Assembly: GCA_902545405.1 (NCBI GenBank)
Contig: CACCFT010000006.1
Coordinates: 1 to 55,204, forward strand
Reading direction: 5' to 3'
Length of the DNA: 55,204 nt
From: an uncultured Pelagibacteraceae bacterium
GTDB taxonomy: Bacteria > Pseudomonadota > Alphaproteobacteria > Pelagibacterales > Pelagibacteraceae
Under the pieces are notes generated by a model. That model ran no database searches and had not been told where the DNA came from. It saw nothing but the letters and a program-made list of their open reading frames with translations. The first letter of the stretch is position 1; each line of letters opens with the position of its first letter. A program made the translations under genes and the position numbers. Positions 41,510 through 48,993 of this stretch are shown in pieces.

Positions 41510-42478
41510 ATGAATTATCGAATTGATAATCTTCAGTATTGTAATTGGTCTAGAGAAATCTTTGAAATAAATAATAAAGCTGGATTAAATGCGGTTCACG
41601 TAACGTTAGTTTATCATGAAGACTACGATGAATTACAACAAAGAATACATGAGTGGAATAAACATTTTGAAGAAAATAAAGATCTTATATTTCTAGGCAA
41701 TAACTACAATGATATTACAAAAGCAAAAGAAGAAAACAAAACTGCAATTTTTTTTGGATTTCAAAATTGTTCTCCAATTGAAGATGACATAGGTCTTATA
41801 GAAAAAGTACATTCACAAGGTTGTCGATTTATGCAATTAACTTATAACAACCAATCATTATTAGCCACTGGATGTTATGAAAAAAATGATAGCGGAGTTA
41901 CTAATTTTGGAAAAGAGGCTATTAAAGAAATGAATAGAGTAGGTATCGTTGTTGACATGTCTCATTCAGCAGAGAAAAGTACACTTGATGCAATTGAAAT
42001 TAGCCAAAAACCAATTGCAATCACTCATGCAAATCCTACTTTTTGGTTTGAAGCTAAAAGAAATAAATCTACAGAATTATTAAAAGTTTTATCTGATAGT
42101 GGAGGAATGTTAGGTTTATCATTGTATGCTCACCATTTAAAAGATGGAACAAATTGTAAAATAGAAAGTTTTTGTGAAATGGTTGCAAGAACAGTTGAAA
42201 TTATGGGTATTGATAATGTTGGAATAGGATCAGACTTATGTTTGAACCAACCAGACAGTGTAGTTGAGTGGATGAGAAATGGAACTTGGTCAAAATCAAA
42301 AATTTTTGGTGAAGGCAGTAAAGATAAACCTGGTTTTCCAAAACAACCAGATTGGTTTTTGGATGCAAGAGGATTTAATAATATAAACACAGAACTAAAA
42401 AATAAAGGTTTTCACGAAGAAGAGATAAATAAGATACTTGGCAATAACTGGTTTAATTTTTATAAAGGAATTAATTAA
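41510..42478 (+). CDS. Membrane-dipeptidase-like (M19 family) protein lacking usual metal ligands
   Basis: The 322-aa product has the TIM-barrel layout of M19 renal dipeptidases, with GCRFMQLTYNNQSLLATG (about 104-121), VGIVVDMSHSAEKSTLDAIE (about 144-163), ITHANPTFW (about 172-180) and VGIGSDLC (about 238-245). However, the N-terminal H-x-D pair normally found just after the first strand is replaced here by IDNLQYCNWS, and the bridging glutamate of the E-G segment is replaced in FFGFQNCSP (about 83-91). The two later histidines remain. This suggests a changed metal centre and perhaps a non-peptidase role. There is no signal peptide. It starts a four-gene overlapping operon. Confidence 0.78.
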   Translation: MNYRIDNLQYCNWSREIFEINNKAGLNAVHVTLVYHEDYDELQQRIHEWNKHFEENKDLIFLGNNYNDITKAKEENKTAIFFGFQNCSPIEDDIGLIEKVHSQGCRFMQLTYNNQSLLATGCYEKNDSGVTNFGKEAIKEMNRVGIVVDMSHSAEKSTLDAIEISQKPIAITHANPTFWFEAKRNKSTELLKVLSDSGGMLGLSLYAHHLKDGTNCKIESFCEMVARTVEIMGIDNVGIGSDLCLNQPDSVVEWMRNGTWSKSKIFGEGSKDKPGFPKQPDWFLDARGFNNINTELKNKGFHEEEINKILGNNWFNFYKGIN

Positions 42479-44130
42479 TGCAAGTTCCACTAAGAGATCC
42501 TAAAATTGTAATGAAACTTTCTAGGCTTGGATCGTTTCATCAATCTAAATTGTCTTTTCTAAGATCATTTTTAAATGAGTTCAAAGATTGGAAATATAAC
42601 AGAGATTTGTTTGACTTGAATGATAGGGGATATGGAGTAGCTATTTATTCATTTTCAAAAGATAAAAAAACATATTCTTTAGTTTGTTTTGCTAATGAGC
42701 TTAAAGATGAGGAAAGATCTGATAGAGTAATAGCAACTAAATGGGATGCTGCATTTGCTTTGTATGATGGCATTCCTTCAAAAATTGATATTGATAGACT
42801 TTCACAAAATGTCCCTAAACAAGAAGTAGGTAGACTTTCTTATAAAGAACTAACTCTCTCAAGAGCAAATAGATCAGTTAGAGCATTTAATTATGTGGTT
42901 GAGTGTTTATCAAAAGGTATCCAGCCAAATACTAATGAGCTTTCAAAAGTTGGATATTTGTACAGAACAACTGCAGTATATGGCTCAGGAAAATTTGGAT
43001 TAGCAGACAGGTTTAGAATTAAAAATAGAGATGAAATAAATGGTCCTTTTAGATTGGAAATGATGTTGGTTTATCTTGTAAGACAATTCACTTTCGATCA
43101 AGTAAATCATATAGCAAAACATAAAAATCCTAAAGATGCTGTAGAACTGAACTTGGATATTTGCAGAAATTTAGGAATTGGTAATTCAACTGGATTGGGA
43201 ATGGCACCATTTATTGTAAACCACCCTTCATTGTTAAATAATTGGATTCTAGCTAAAGAAACAGCTTTAAAAAAAATAAGAGAAATAGAAAAAGTATCAG
43301 AAGAAGAGTTTAAAATTTTTTACAACTGTTTAACAAAATCTTTAAAAAATGTAACTTCATGGAATACTGATAGTGAATATCAAAAGAAGAAAATTGAGAA
43401 TTTAATTAATGATTTACAAAATTTAATCAATTATTTGAAAGACAATATTCATAAATCAAATTTTTATATATTCGACAAATTATACAATTGGGCGGAGGAA
43501 AATTTATCCGAAGAAGGAGTTGAGTATTTGGTTTCTATAATGATGGAACCATATAATAAAATAACCGATCCTTTGATTTCTCAAATGAGTTCAGACGAGG
43601 ATAGTAGTTTTAATATACCTGTAGACAGAACTATAAATGACCTAAGAGAAATAATTGAAAAAAATTATTCAGATATTTTAAAAATTGATTTTTCAAAAAA
43701 TGAAAACAATAAAAAATTTTGGTTCATTTCAAAAAATAAAGAAGAACCTAGGATTGGAGATCGGTTTGAAGATAATGGCTCAGAACTTGAGCAGCCTACA
43801 GCTATTGCTAGAGATATTAAAAAACTTTATGAAACTATTTTTACATTAAAAAACAGCTTAAAGATTGGCAATTTTCTAGTACAGAACAATGATTTAAGAC
43901 ATATTGTAAGAAGAGTGTTTATAACAGAGAAATATCCATATTCTGAAATTCAAGATAACACCATTGGCTCAAAATTAGTTCCTATTGACATGTTAAGACT
44001 TAAACTATCTTTTTTTGGGGCGGTAAAGTTTGATCCAAGATCTGATAAATGGTTAAGGATTTGTATGTTTCAAGGAGCTCCATTACCAAATGAACTGAAT
44101 TCATTTAATCAATATTGGATATATAACTAA
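42478..44130 (+). CDS. Uncharacterised protein, 550 aa
   Basis: A long soluble protein with no signal peptide or membrane helix. The N-terminal part (1-120) contains the DLNDRGYGVAIYSF and ATKWDAAFALYDGIPSKIDI stretches; the centre has RLSYKELTLSRANRSVRAFN (about 120-139), GSGKFGLADRFRIKNRDEIN and RLEMMLVYLVRQFTFDQVNH, and a C-terminal region has DLRHIVRRVFITEKYPY. GSGKFGL is not a proper P-loop (no GKT/S). I do not recognise a family. It overlaps the dipeptidase-like gene by one base and is followed after 8 bp by the DUF3726-like gene, so the three work together by inference. The size suggests an enzyme or a large subunit. Confidence 0.75.
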   Translation: MQVPLRDPKIVMKLSRLGSFHQSKLSFLRSFLNEFKDWKYNRDLFDLNDRGYGVAIYSFSKDKKTYSLVCFANELKDEERSDRVIATKWDAAFALYDGIPSKIDIDRLSQNVPKQEVGRLSYKELTLSRANRSVRAFNYVVECLSKGIQPNTNELSKVGYLYRTTAVYGSGKFGLADRFRIKNRDEINGPFRLEMMLVYLVRQFTFDQVNHIAKHKNPKDAVELNLDICRNLGIGNSTGLGMAPFIVNHPSLLNNWILAKETALKKIREIEKVSEEEFKIFYNCLTKSLKNVTSWNTDSEYQKKKIENLINDLQNLINYLKDNIHKSNFYIFDKLYNWAEENLSEEGVEYLVSIMMEPYNKITDPLISQMSSDEDSSFNIPVDRTINDLREIIEKNYSDILKIDFSKNENNKKFWFISKNKEEPRIGDRFEDNGSELEQPTAIARDIKKLYETIFTLKNSLKIGNFLVQNNDLRHIVRRVFITEKYPYSEIQDNTIGSKLVPIDMLRLKLSFFGAVKFDPRSDKWLRICMFQGAPLPNELNSFNQYWIYN

Positions 44131-44138
44131 AGTAATTA

Positions 44139-44747
44139 ATGAGAAGTTATAGTGAAATTGACACGATTGTTAAACGTTCAACAAAAGCGAAAGGTTTCTC
44201 CTGGGGAGTTGCAGAAGAAATAGGAAAGAACATCAAGCAACTCGAGTTATTTGGTTTACCAGGAATAAAACATATAAACCAATATTTTAAGATTTTTAAT
44301 AATGAGAAGTTTGAAAATTGCCAATCTTTTAACAAAAGCAACAGACCTCAAAACTTTTACTGTCCAATTAAACTTGGATTAAGTTTTTTTGATCAATCTA
44401 TCTCTATCCAAGAATTAAATGATATAGAAATTGAAAAAATGGCTTACCCATTGATATTTTTGCCGTTTGTCAGCAGATCTTCGGAAATAACAGGAAAGAG
44501 AATTTTTTTAAAGATAGATCAAAAAGAATTTTTATTAAATTTCAATCAATCAATTTATTCAAATTATTTAAGTAGTGAGGTTGTAGAAAAAGCCGATGTA
44601 ATTAAAATCCAATTCTTAGAAAACAAGAATAATTTTTCCGAAGAAGATTGGAAAGAATTAACAAAATTATCTGAAAACACATTTGTTGAAGAAACAGATG
44701 AATTAAAACAAAAAACTGCAGGAGCAGGATTAACAGATAATGACTGA
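44139..44747 (+). CDS. DUF3726-like protein
   Basis: The 202-aa product begins with YSEIDTIVKRSTKAKGFSWG (about 4-23) then VAEEIGKNIKQLELFGLPG, which resembles the start of DUF3726 proteins, where a K-A-A-x-G-A-G-x-x-W-G-x-A-E-E pattern is usual. The rest is a low-similarity beta-rich region with PLIFLPFVSRSS (about 105-116). No catalytic residues are known for this family. It follows the 550-aa gene by 8 bp and overlaps a tiny zinc-ribbon-like gene by 8 bp. The family match is from memory of the motif and is not proven. Confidence 0.65.
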   Translation: MRSYSEIDTIVKRSTKAKGFSWGVAEEIGKNIKQLELFGLPGIKHINQYFKIFNNEKFENCQSFNKSNRPQNFYCPIKLGLSFFDQSISIQELNDIEIEKMAYPLIFLPFVSRSSEITGKRIFLKIDQKEFLLNFNQSIYSNYLSSEVVEKADVIKIQFLENKNNFSEEDWKELTKLSENTFVEETDELKQKTAGAGLTDND

Positions 44748-44907
44748 TAACTTTGAATATAAATCGGATAAATCAGATAAAAATGAATTAAATGATATTT
44801 GTGATGAATGTAAAAAAGAAGATGAGACAGTAACTCAAAATTTAATACTCACAGGATATAAACTTTGTAACTCCTGCAGAACATCAAAAACTTTATTTCC
44901 ACTTTAA
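44740..44907 (+). CDS. Small zinc-ribbon-like protein, 55 aa
   Basis: An ATG at 44740, inside the last codons of the DUF3726-like gene, opens a 55-codon frame ending TAA at 44905-44907. The product begins MTDNFEYKSDKSDKNELND and carries two CxxC pairs, CDEC (residues 21-24) and CNSC (43-46), with 18 residues between the pairs, which is the layout of a small zinc ribbon. The acidic first third is probably disordered. It ends the operon and overlaps the convergent Yip1 gene by 4 bp. I do not know its function; a metal-binding partner of the preceding proteins is possible. Confidence 0.7.
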   Translation: MTDNFEYKSDKSDKNELNDICDECKKEDETVTQNLILTGYKLCNSCRTSKTLFPL

Positions 44908-45449
44908 ATATTCGTACTAATAGGTAACGAATTAATTTTTGTCATTACGAAAGAAATTGTCAAAAAAGAAATAATTAAAAAAGACAAAAATACAATTCCA
45001 AATGCTTTTAAATTTGATTTTAAATTTAAAATATGTCGTGTTGCAATGATTAATGAAGCAAAAATCCAAAATTGGGTAAGAAAAATAATTAAAAGCACTA
45101 ATTCTGGCGTGACAGCAAAAAATCTTATTAGTCCTGGAGCATGTGCGTACCCAACGGCTATAAGGACTCTTTTAAATGGAATTTTTCTATCTTTATCAGG
45201 AAAAATTTTAACTCCAATTACAAATATAAAAATTGCCCATACCAGCCAAGTTAATAATGCTGTTAAACCAGATATACCAACAGACGTTTCAACAATTGTG
45301 TTCGCTGCAATAGCACCAGCAACCCCATCTAAAATCATGATAAGAATTGCAAAATAAATTCCAGCTTCTCCATAATATCTTGGAGTTCTATAAAGAGTTT
45401 TATCAAGCTTTAACGATTTAAAAACGATATCTAAAAACTGAGCAAACAT
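44904..45449 (-). CDS. Yip1-domain membrane protein
   Basis: The 181-aa product has about five hydrophobic helices (IYFAILIMILDGVAGAIAAN, LTWLVWAIFIFVIGVKIF, LVLLIIFLTQFWIFASLIIA and others) and the Yip1 pattern with VGYAHAPGLIRFFAVTPELV (about 98-117). Bacterial Yip1 proteins have no settled function. It overlaps the stop of the upstream 35-aa gene by one base, so the two are co-translated. A link to the GcvT-like/MetF genes upstream is only positional. Confidence 0.8.
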   Translation of the reverse strand: MFAQFLDIVFKSLKLDKTLYRTPRYYGEAGIYFAILIMILDGVAGAIAANTIVETSVGISGLTALLTWLVWAIFIFVIGVKIFPDKDRKIPFKRVLIAVGYAHAPGLIRFFAVTPELVLLIIFLTQFWIFASLIIATRHILNLKSNLKAFGIVFLSFLIISFLTISFVMTKINSLPISTNI

Positions 45450-45556
45450 TAATTATCTTTATTTTTTTTTTGCGCCTTATATGAAACGATTAATGGGAAT
45501 ATTATTAGAGCAATAGCGATTATAATGCAAACAACTATGAAAAAGGTTTTCGTCAT
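45449..45556 (-). CDS. Single-helix microprotein, 35 aa
   Basis: The frame from ATG at 45556 to TAA at 45451-45449 encodes 35 residues, starting MTKTFFIVVCIIIAIALIIF: nearly the entire N-terminal two thirds is one hydrophobic helix, followed by a basic tail (SYKAQKKNKDN). The stop shares one base with the Yip1 start (TAATG), a strong sign of translational coupling, and a 27-bp inverted repeat stands just before the start. It is too small for similarity-based naming; a membrane partner of Yip1 is plausible. Confidence 0.6.
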   Translation of the reverse strand: MTKTFFIVVCIIIAIALIIFPLIVSYKAQKKNKDN

Positions 45557-45557
45557 A

Positions 45558-45584
45558 TTTAGGGGGAATTAAATTCCCCCTAAA
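45558..45584 (-). terminator. 27-bp perfect inverted repeat, terminator-like or RNA-stabilising hairpin
   Basis: Arms TTTAGGGGGAATT and AATTCCCCCTAAA flank a single central base, so the dyad is exact on both sides. It lies 10 bp after the stop of the DmdA-like gene and 1 bp before the 35-aa start. On the minus strand no T-run follows (next bases are TATGACG), so classic termination is doubtful. It may form a stable stem that protects the upstream message or limits readthrough. Confidence 0.5.
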
Positions 45585-45594
45585 AAAATTTTTA

Positions 45595-46950
45595 TCACTT
45601 ACTGACTACTTCTCTTGTATTTGCGTTGTAAGATTCTGTAAATGGAATATCAACTACAACTGCATCAACTGGTTCCCCAGGTTTATCAGAATATTTTTCT
45701 GGTAGATGGACTTTAAATTTCGATCCAACCTTACCTCTTGGAAAACCATTTGCATTTAGCGTGCCATCAAATGGAACATATCCCATAGCAATATTTTTCC
45801 CCTTTTCTGGGTGATACCATGGAGAAGTTATAAATCCTACAGGCTCACTGCCGTTTTCTGAAATTAACCAAAAATCTGGAGCATATTCTTCAATAGGTTT
45901 TCCTCCTAATTCAAGTCCAACTAATTGAAGTTTGTAAGGTTTATGACCTGCTTTTAAATCAGCTTTCATTTTCTCGAGAGCTTTTTTACCAATGTAATCT
46001 GCTTTTTTGTTCCATTCACCTTTACCAGATAAAGAAACTTGATATCCAAGATTACATTGAAATGGATTATGCTCATGATCCATATCTTGTCCCCATGAAA
46101 GAATTCCAGCTTGTATCCTTCTATGGTGTGCAGGAGCAATTACCATTAAGTTATGTTTTTTACCTGCTTCAAGAACAGCATTCCACATATCTTCGGCATA
46201 TAAAGTTGCTTCTCTTAAATATATTTCAAATCCAGACTCGCCTGAAAAACCTGTTTGAGAAATTATACAACTTCTTCCACCAACTTTTGCAGAAGCCAAT
46301 CCATAAAAAGGCATGTTATCAATATCAACTTCACTTCCACAAAGATCTTTCATCAAAGCTTTTGCTTTAGGACCTTGAATTTGTACAGGACAAGCATCTA
46401 TTTCATTAATTTGAACATTAAACCTTTCATCTGCATTTACTCCTTGCAGATATAATCCTATATCACTATCTGATAAACTAAACCAAAATTCATCTTTAGA
46501 AATTCTTAAAAGAATAGGATCATTTAATACTCCTCCATAAGAATTACACAAAATTACATATCTTCCTCTCATTGGAGAAATTTTTGTAGCATCTCTTGTA
46601 ATTACATAATCAACAAATTTTTCTGCATCTGGTCCTTTAACTTGTATTTGTCTTTCAACTGCAACATTCCACATTGTTACATGGTTTTTAATTGCTTCGT
46701 ACTCAACCATTGCACCACCATCTTCAGGTTTAACATAACCTCTTGGATGATAAATTCTGTTATAAACAGTTGCTCTCCAACATCCTGCTTTCATAGATAA
46801 ATGCCAGTATGGAGATTTCCTTACTCTTGTTGATATTAGCATCTCAACTTTAGTAGGTCCGCTTTGCCTTAAATTGTATGGTACTTTTCTATCAGACTGA
46901 TCTACTGATGTTGTATGTCTTAGTTTACTATAGTCAAATTCATTAGACAT
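45595..46950 (-). CDS. GcvT-fold, DmdA-like tetrahydrofolate-dependent demethylase of unknown substrate
   Basis: The 451-aa product has the glycine-cleavage T-protein fold. The pattern VRKSPYWHLSMKAGCWRATV, VERQIQVKGPDAEKFVDYVI (about 94-113), YGGVLNDPILLRISKDEFWF, SDSDIGLYLQGV and VQIQGPKAKAL resembles DMSP demethylase DmdA more than GcvT: the motifs VWDVACERQ and GGMLNDP of DmdA are echoed here as MWNVAVERQ and GGVLNDP. It is about 80 residues longer than DmdA, mostly in the N-terminus (1-60) and the C-terminal region (330-400). No gcvH or gcvP is nearby. It follows a short MetF-like gene with 8-bp overlap, so methyl transfer to THF and then oxidation is a good model. The methyl donor is unknown. 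Confidence 0.8.
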   Translation of the reverse strand: MSNEFDYSKLRHTTSVDQSDRKVPYNLRQSGPTKVEMLISTRVRKSPYWHLSMKAGCWRATVYNRIYHPRGYVKPEDGGAMVEYEAIKNHVTMWNVAVERQIQVKGPDAEKFVDYVITRDATKISPMRGRYVILCNSYGGVLNDPILLRISKDEFWFSLSDSDIGLYLQGVNADERFNVQINEIDACPVQIQGPKAKALMKDLCGSEVDIDNMPFYGLASAKVGGRSCIISQTGFSGESGFEIYLREATLYAEDMWNAVLEAGKKHNLMVIAPAHHRRIQAGILSWGQDMDHEHNPFQCNLGYQVSLSGKGEWNKKADYIGKKALEKMKADLKAGHKPYKLQLVGLELGGKPIEEYAPDFWLISENGSEPVGFITSPWYHPEKGKNIAMGYVPFDGTLNANGFPRGKVGSKFKVHLPEKYSDKPGEPVDAVVVDIPFTESYNANTREVVSK

Positions 46951-47671
46951 AGTTATTCTCCTTCAACCACTTGTTAGTTTCCTTCAAGCCGCCGAATGTA
47001 TAAATGTGGAAATAATCAGTATGCGATTTAACTTTCCCAATTAAATCATTAGGGTCTTTAGGTTTCAATAAATCTAACGCCTTACTAAAATTAGATTTAA
47101 GAAAGTTAATGGAATTTTTTGCCCCTACAATATTAGCAAATTTAATTAAGCTAGATATTTTCATTGGCCCAGTTATTCCAACATGAACTGGTATTGTTTG
47201 TTTTGAGATAAAATCTATAATAGGCTGAGTATCCATTAGCCATTGTGTAACTATATAATCAGCATAAGGCTTTTTATCTATCATAGCTTTTTCTAAATCA
47301 GAGTCGGATATATCAGGACTCCCCTCGGGATGTCCAGCAATTCCAATCTTGATGCCATCAAAAAACCCTGTCTCTAAAATTTGATATGAGCTATCAAATT
47401 TTCCGATCGGGTCACGACTTCCACCTATCACCAAGACCTGCTTAACACCCAAATCTTTACATCTAGAAACATAATCTTTTAGCTGATTTTCATCATTTAT
47501 TGACCTTGCTGGGAAGTGAGGAACTGGATTAAATCCCTCTTTAACTAACTCTCCAGATTGTTGAGCAGTCTCTTTATAATCACCTCCAGGTAGCATTGTA
47601 ACATAAACATCTTTTACCTTAGGCAACGTACTTAAATCAGTTTTAGGACCTATTTCTAAAGAAAAATTCAT
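46943..47671 (-). CDS. Short methylenetetrahydrofolate reductase-like protein (MetF family)
   Basis: I take the ATG at 47671 (242 aa) rather than an in-frame TTG 6 bp upstream. The product is a TIM barrel with MetF features: YVTMLPGGDYKETAQQSGEL (about 23-42), NPVPHFPARSINDENQLKDY (about 48-67), VLVIGGSRDPIGKF (about 80-93), IGIAGHPEGSPDIS (about 108-121) and YIVTQWLMDTQPIIDF (about 137-152). It is shorter than MetF (about 290 aa). Paired with the DmdA-like gene it would oxidise methyl-THF to methylene-THF, the reverse of the biosynthetic direction. It is divergent from egtB across 104 bp. Confidence 0.8.
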   Translation of the reverse strand: MNFSLEIGPKTDLSTLPKVKDVYVTMLPGGDYKETAQQSGELVKEGFNPVPHFPARSINDENQLKDYVSRCKDLGVKQVLVIGGSRDPIGKFDSSYQILETGFFDGIKIGIAGHPEGSPDISDSDLEKAMIDKKPYADYIVTQWLMDTQPIIDFISKQTIPVHVGITGPMKISSLIKFANIVGAKNSINFLKSNFSKALDLLKPKDPNDLIGKVKSHTDYFHIYTFGGLKETNKWLKENNYV

Positions 47672-47741
47672 AACCAAATTCTTAATTGTTTTATATTCCG
47701 TGTCTATAAAAATATTAAACAGCTGAACACATTGTAACCCA

Positions 47742-47770
47742 TTGTCATGATCCGAAAATTTAATTAAATT
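47742..47770 (+). promoter_or_regulatory. Promoter-like site directly before egtB, possibly leaderless
   Basis: TTGTCA (47742-47747, 5 of 6 consensus) and TAAATT (47765-47770, 4 of 6) are 17 nt apart. The expected start of transcription (47776-47777) falls on the egtB ATG at 47776, so the message may be leaderless. There is no Shine-Dalgarno sequence before egtB. Confidence 0.45.
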
Positions 47771-47775
47771 TAGTC

Positions 47776-48993
47776 ATGGAAAATAAATTATCTCAAATTA
47801 CAGAATTATTCTCCAAAACAAGACAGCAAACGCTATCTCTGTGCGAAAACTTAGAGGCTGAGGATATGGTCATACAACCCAGCAAAAATGTTAGCCCACT
47901 TAAGTGGCATCTTGGTCACACCACATGGTTCTTCGAAAAATTCATCTTGTCAGAATTAGATGATAGTTACAAACCTTTTAACAAAGATTACAATTACATA
48001 TTTAATTCATATTATAATTCTGTGGGTGAGTACAATCCTCGAAATAAGAGAGGTTCACTAAATAGACCCATCTTAAAAGATGTTGTAAAATATAGACACT
48101 ATGTAACTGAAAATATTATTGATTTTTTAAAAAGGACAAAAAATAACAGGACATCATTTTTAGTTGAACTAGGTTCAAATCACGAACAACAGCATCAAGA
48201 ATTAATGTTAATGGATATTAAAAATATTTTTTACAACAATCCATTGATGCCGACTTATAATTCTAACGATGATAAACCAACTGCTAAAGAAGAAAATGAA
48301 TTGACATTAGAAACTAGTAAAAAATTTAAATATGGAAATAACGAGGATATTTTTTGTTACGATAACGAATTACCAGTATCAGAAACACAATTAGATCCTT
48401 TTAAAATATATTCATTTGTTACTAATGGAGAGTGGAAAGAATTTATTAATGATGGAGGATATAAAAACCATGAGTATTGGTTATCTGATGGATGGGATTT
48501 TGTAAATAATAACAAATTACAAAAACCAATGTATTGGATAGATAATAATAATTATTTTACATTAAACGGTGTAAAAAAAATTGATAATGAAAAGCCAGTT
48601 TCTCATATAAGTTTCTATGAAGCAGATGCATTTGCAAGATATAAAAACAAAAGATTACCAACTGAATTTGAACTAGAGTATTTTTTAAAACAATCTGAGA
48701 AAAAAGGTAATTTTTTAGAAAATAAAATTTTCCATGAAGTGGAAGAAAAAGCAGACGATGTTTACGGAAATTTATGGGCTTGGACAAGTAGTAATTACAC
48801 ACCTTACAAAAAATATAAACCTTATGAAGGAAATCTAGGAGAATATAATAATAAGTTCATGTGTAATCAGTTTGTCTTAAAAGGTGGCTCACATTCTACG
48901 TCTATTAATCATGTCAGAGCATCTTATAGAAATTTCTTTTACCCAAGTGATACTTGGCAGTTTTGTGGTGTCAGACTAGCTGATGACATCTAG
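47776..48993 (+). CDS. egtB: Ergothioneine biosynthesis sulfoxide synthase EgtB
   Basis: The 405-aa product has an N-terminal DinB-like domain and a C-terminal FGE-sulfatase/C-type-lectin-like domain. The iron-binding histidines are visible in KWHLGHTTWF (about 43-52) and NHEQQHQELM (His136 and His140). The FGE part shows PVSHISFYEADAFARYKNKR (about 275-294), LPTEFELEY, VYGNLWAWTSSNYTPY (about 331-346) and a C-terminal FCGVRLADDI. EgtB uses O2 to join a thiol (cysteine or gamma-glutamylcysteine) to hercynine. It is followed by EgtD, which makes hercynine, so the two first steps of ergothioneine synthesis are here. No egtC or egtE is seen nearby. Confidence 0.9.
   Translation: MENKLSQITELFSKTRQQTLSLCENLEAEDMVIQPSKNVSPLKWHLGHTTWFFEKFILSELDDSYKPFNKDYNYIFNSYYNSVGEYNPRNKRGSLNRPILKDVVKYRHYVTENIIDFLKRTKNNRTSFLVELGSNHEQQHQELMLMDIKNIFYNNPLMPTYNSNDDKPTAKEENELTLETSKKFKYGNNEDIFCYDNELPVSETQLDPFKIYSFVTNGEWKEFINDGGYKNHEYWLSDGWDFVNNNKLQKPMYWIDNNNYFTLNGVKKIDNEKPVSHISFYEADAFARYKNKRLPTEFELEYFLKQSEKKGNFLENKIFHEVEEKADDVYGNLWAWTSSNYTPYKKYKPYEGNLGEYNNKFMCNQFVLKGGSHSTSINHVRASYRNFFYPSDTWQFCGVRLADDI

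Noticed and set aside
45595..46950. Glycine cleavage T protein (GcvT)
   Set aside because: No gcvH or gcvP is nearby and the motifs follow DmdA-type proteins rather than GcvT; a plain GcvT call would hide the difference.
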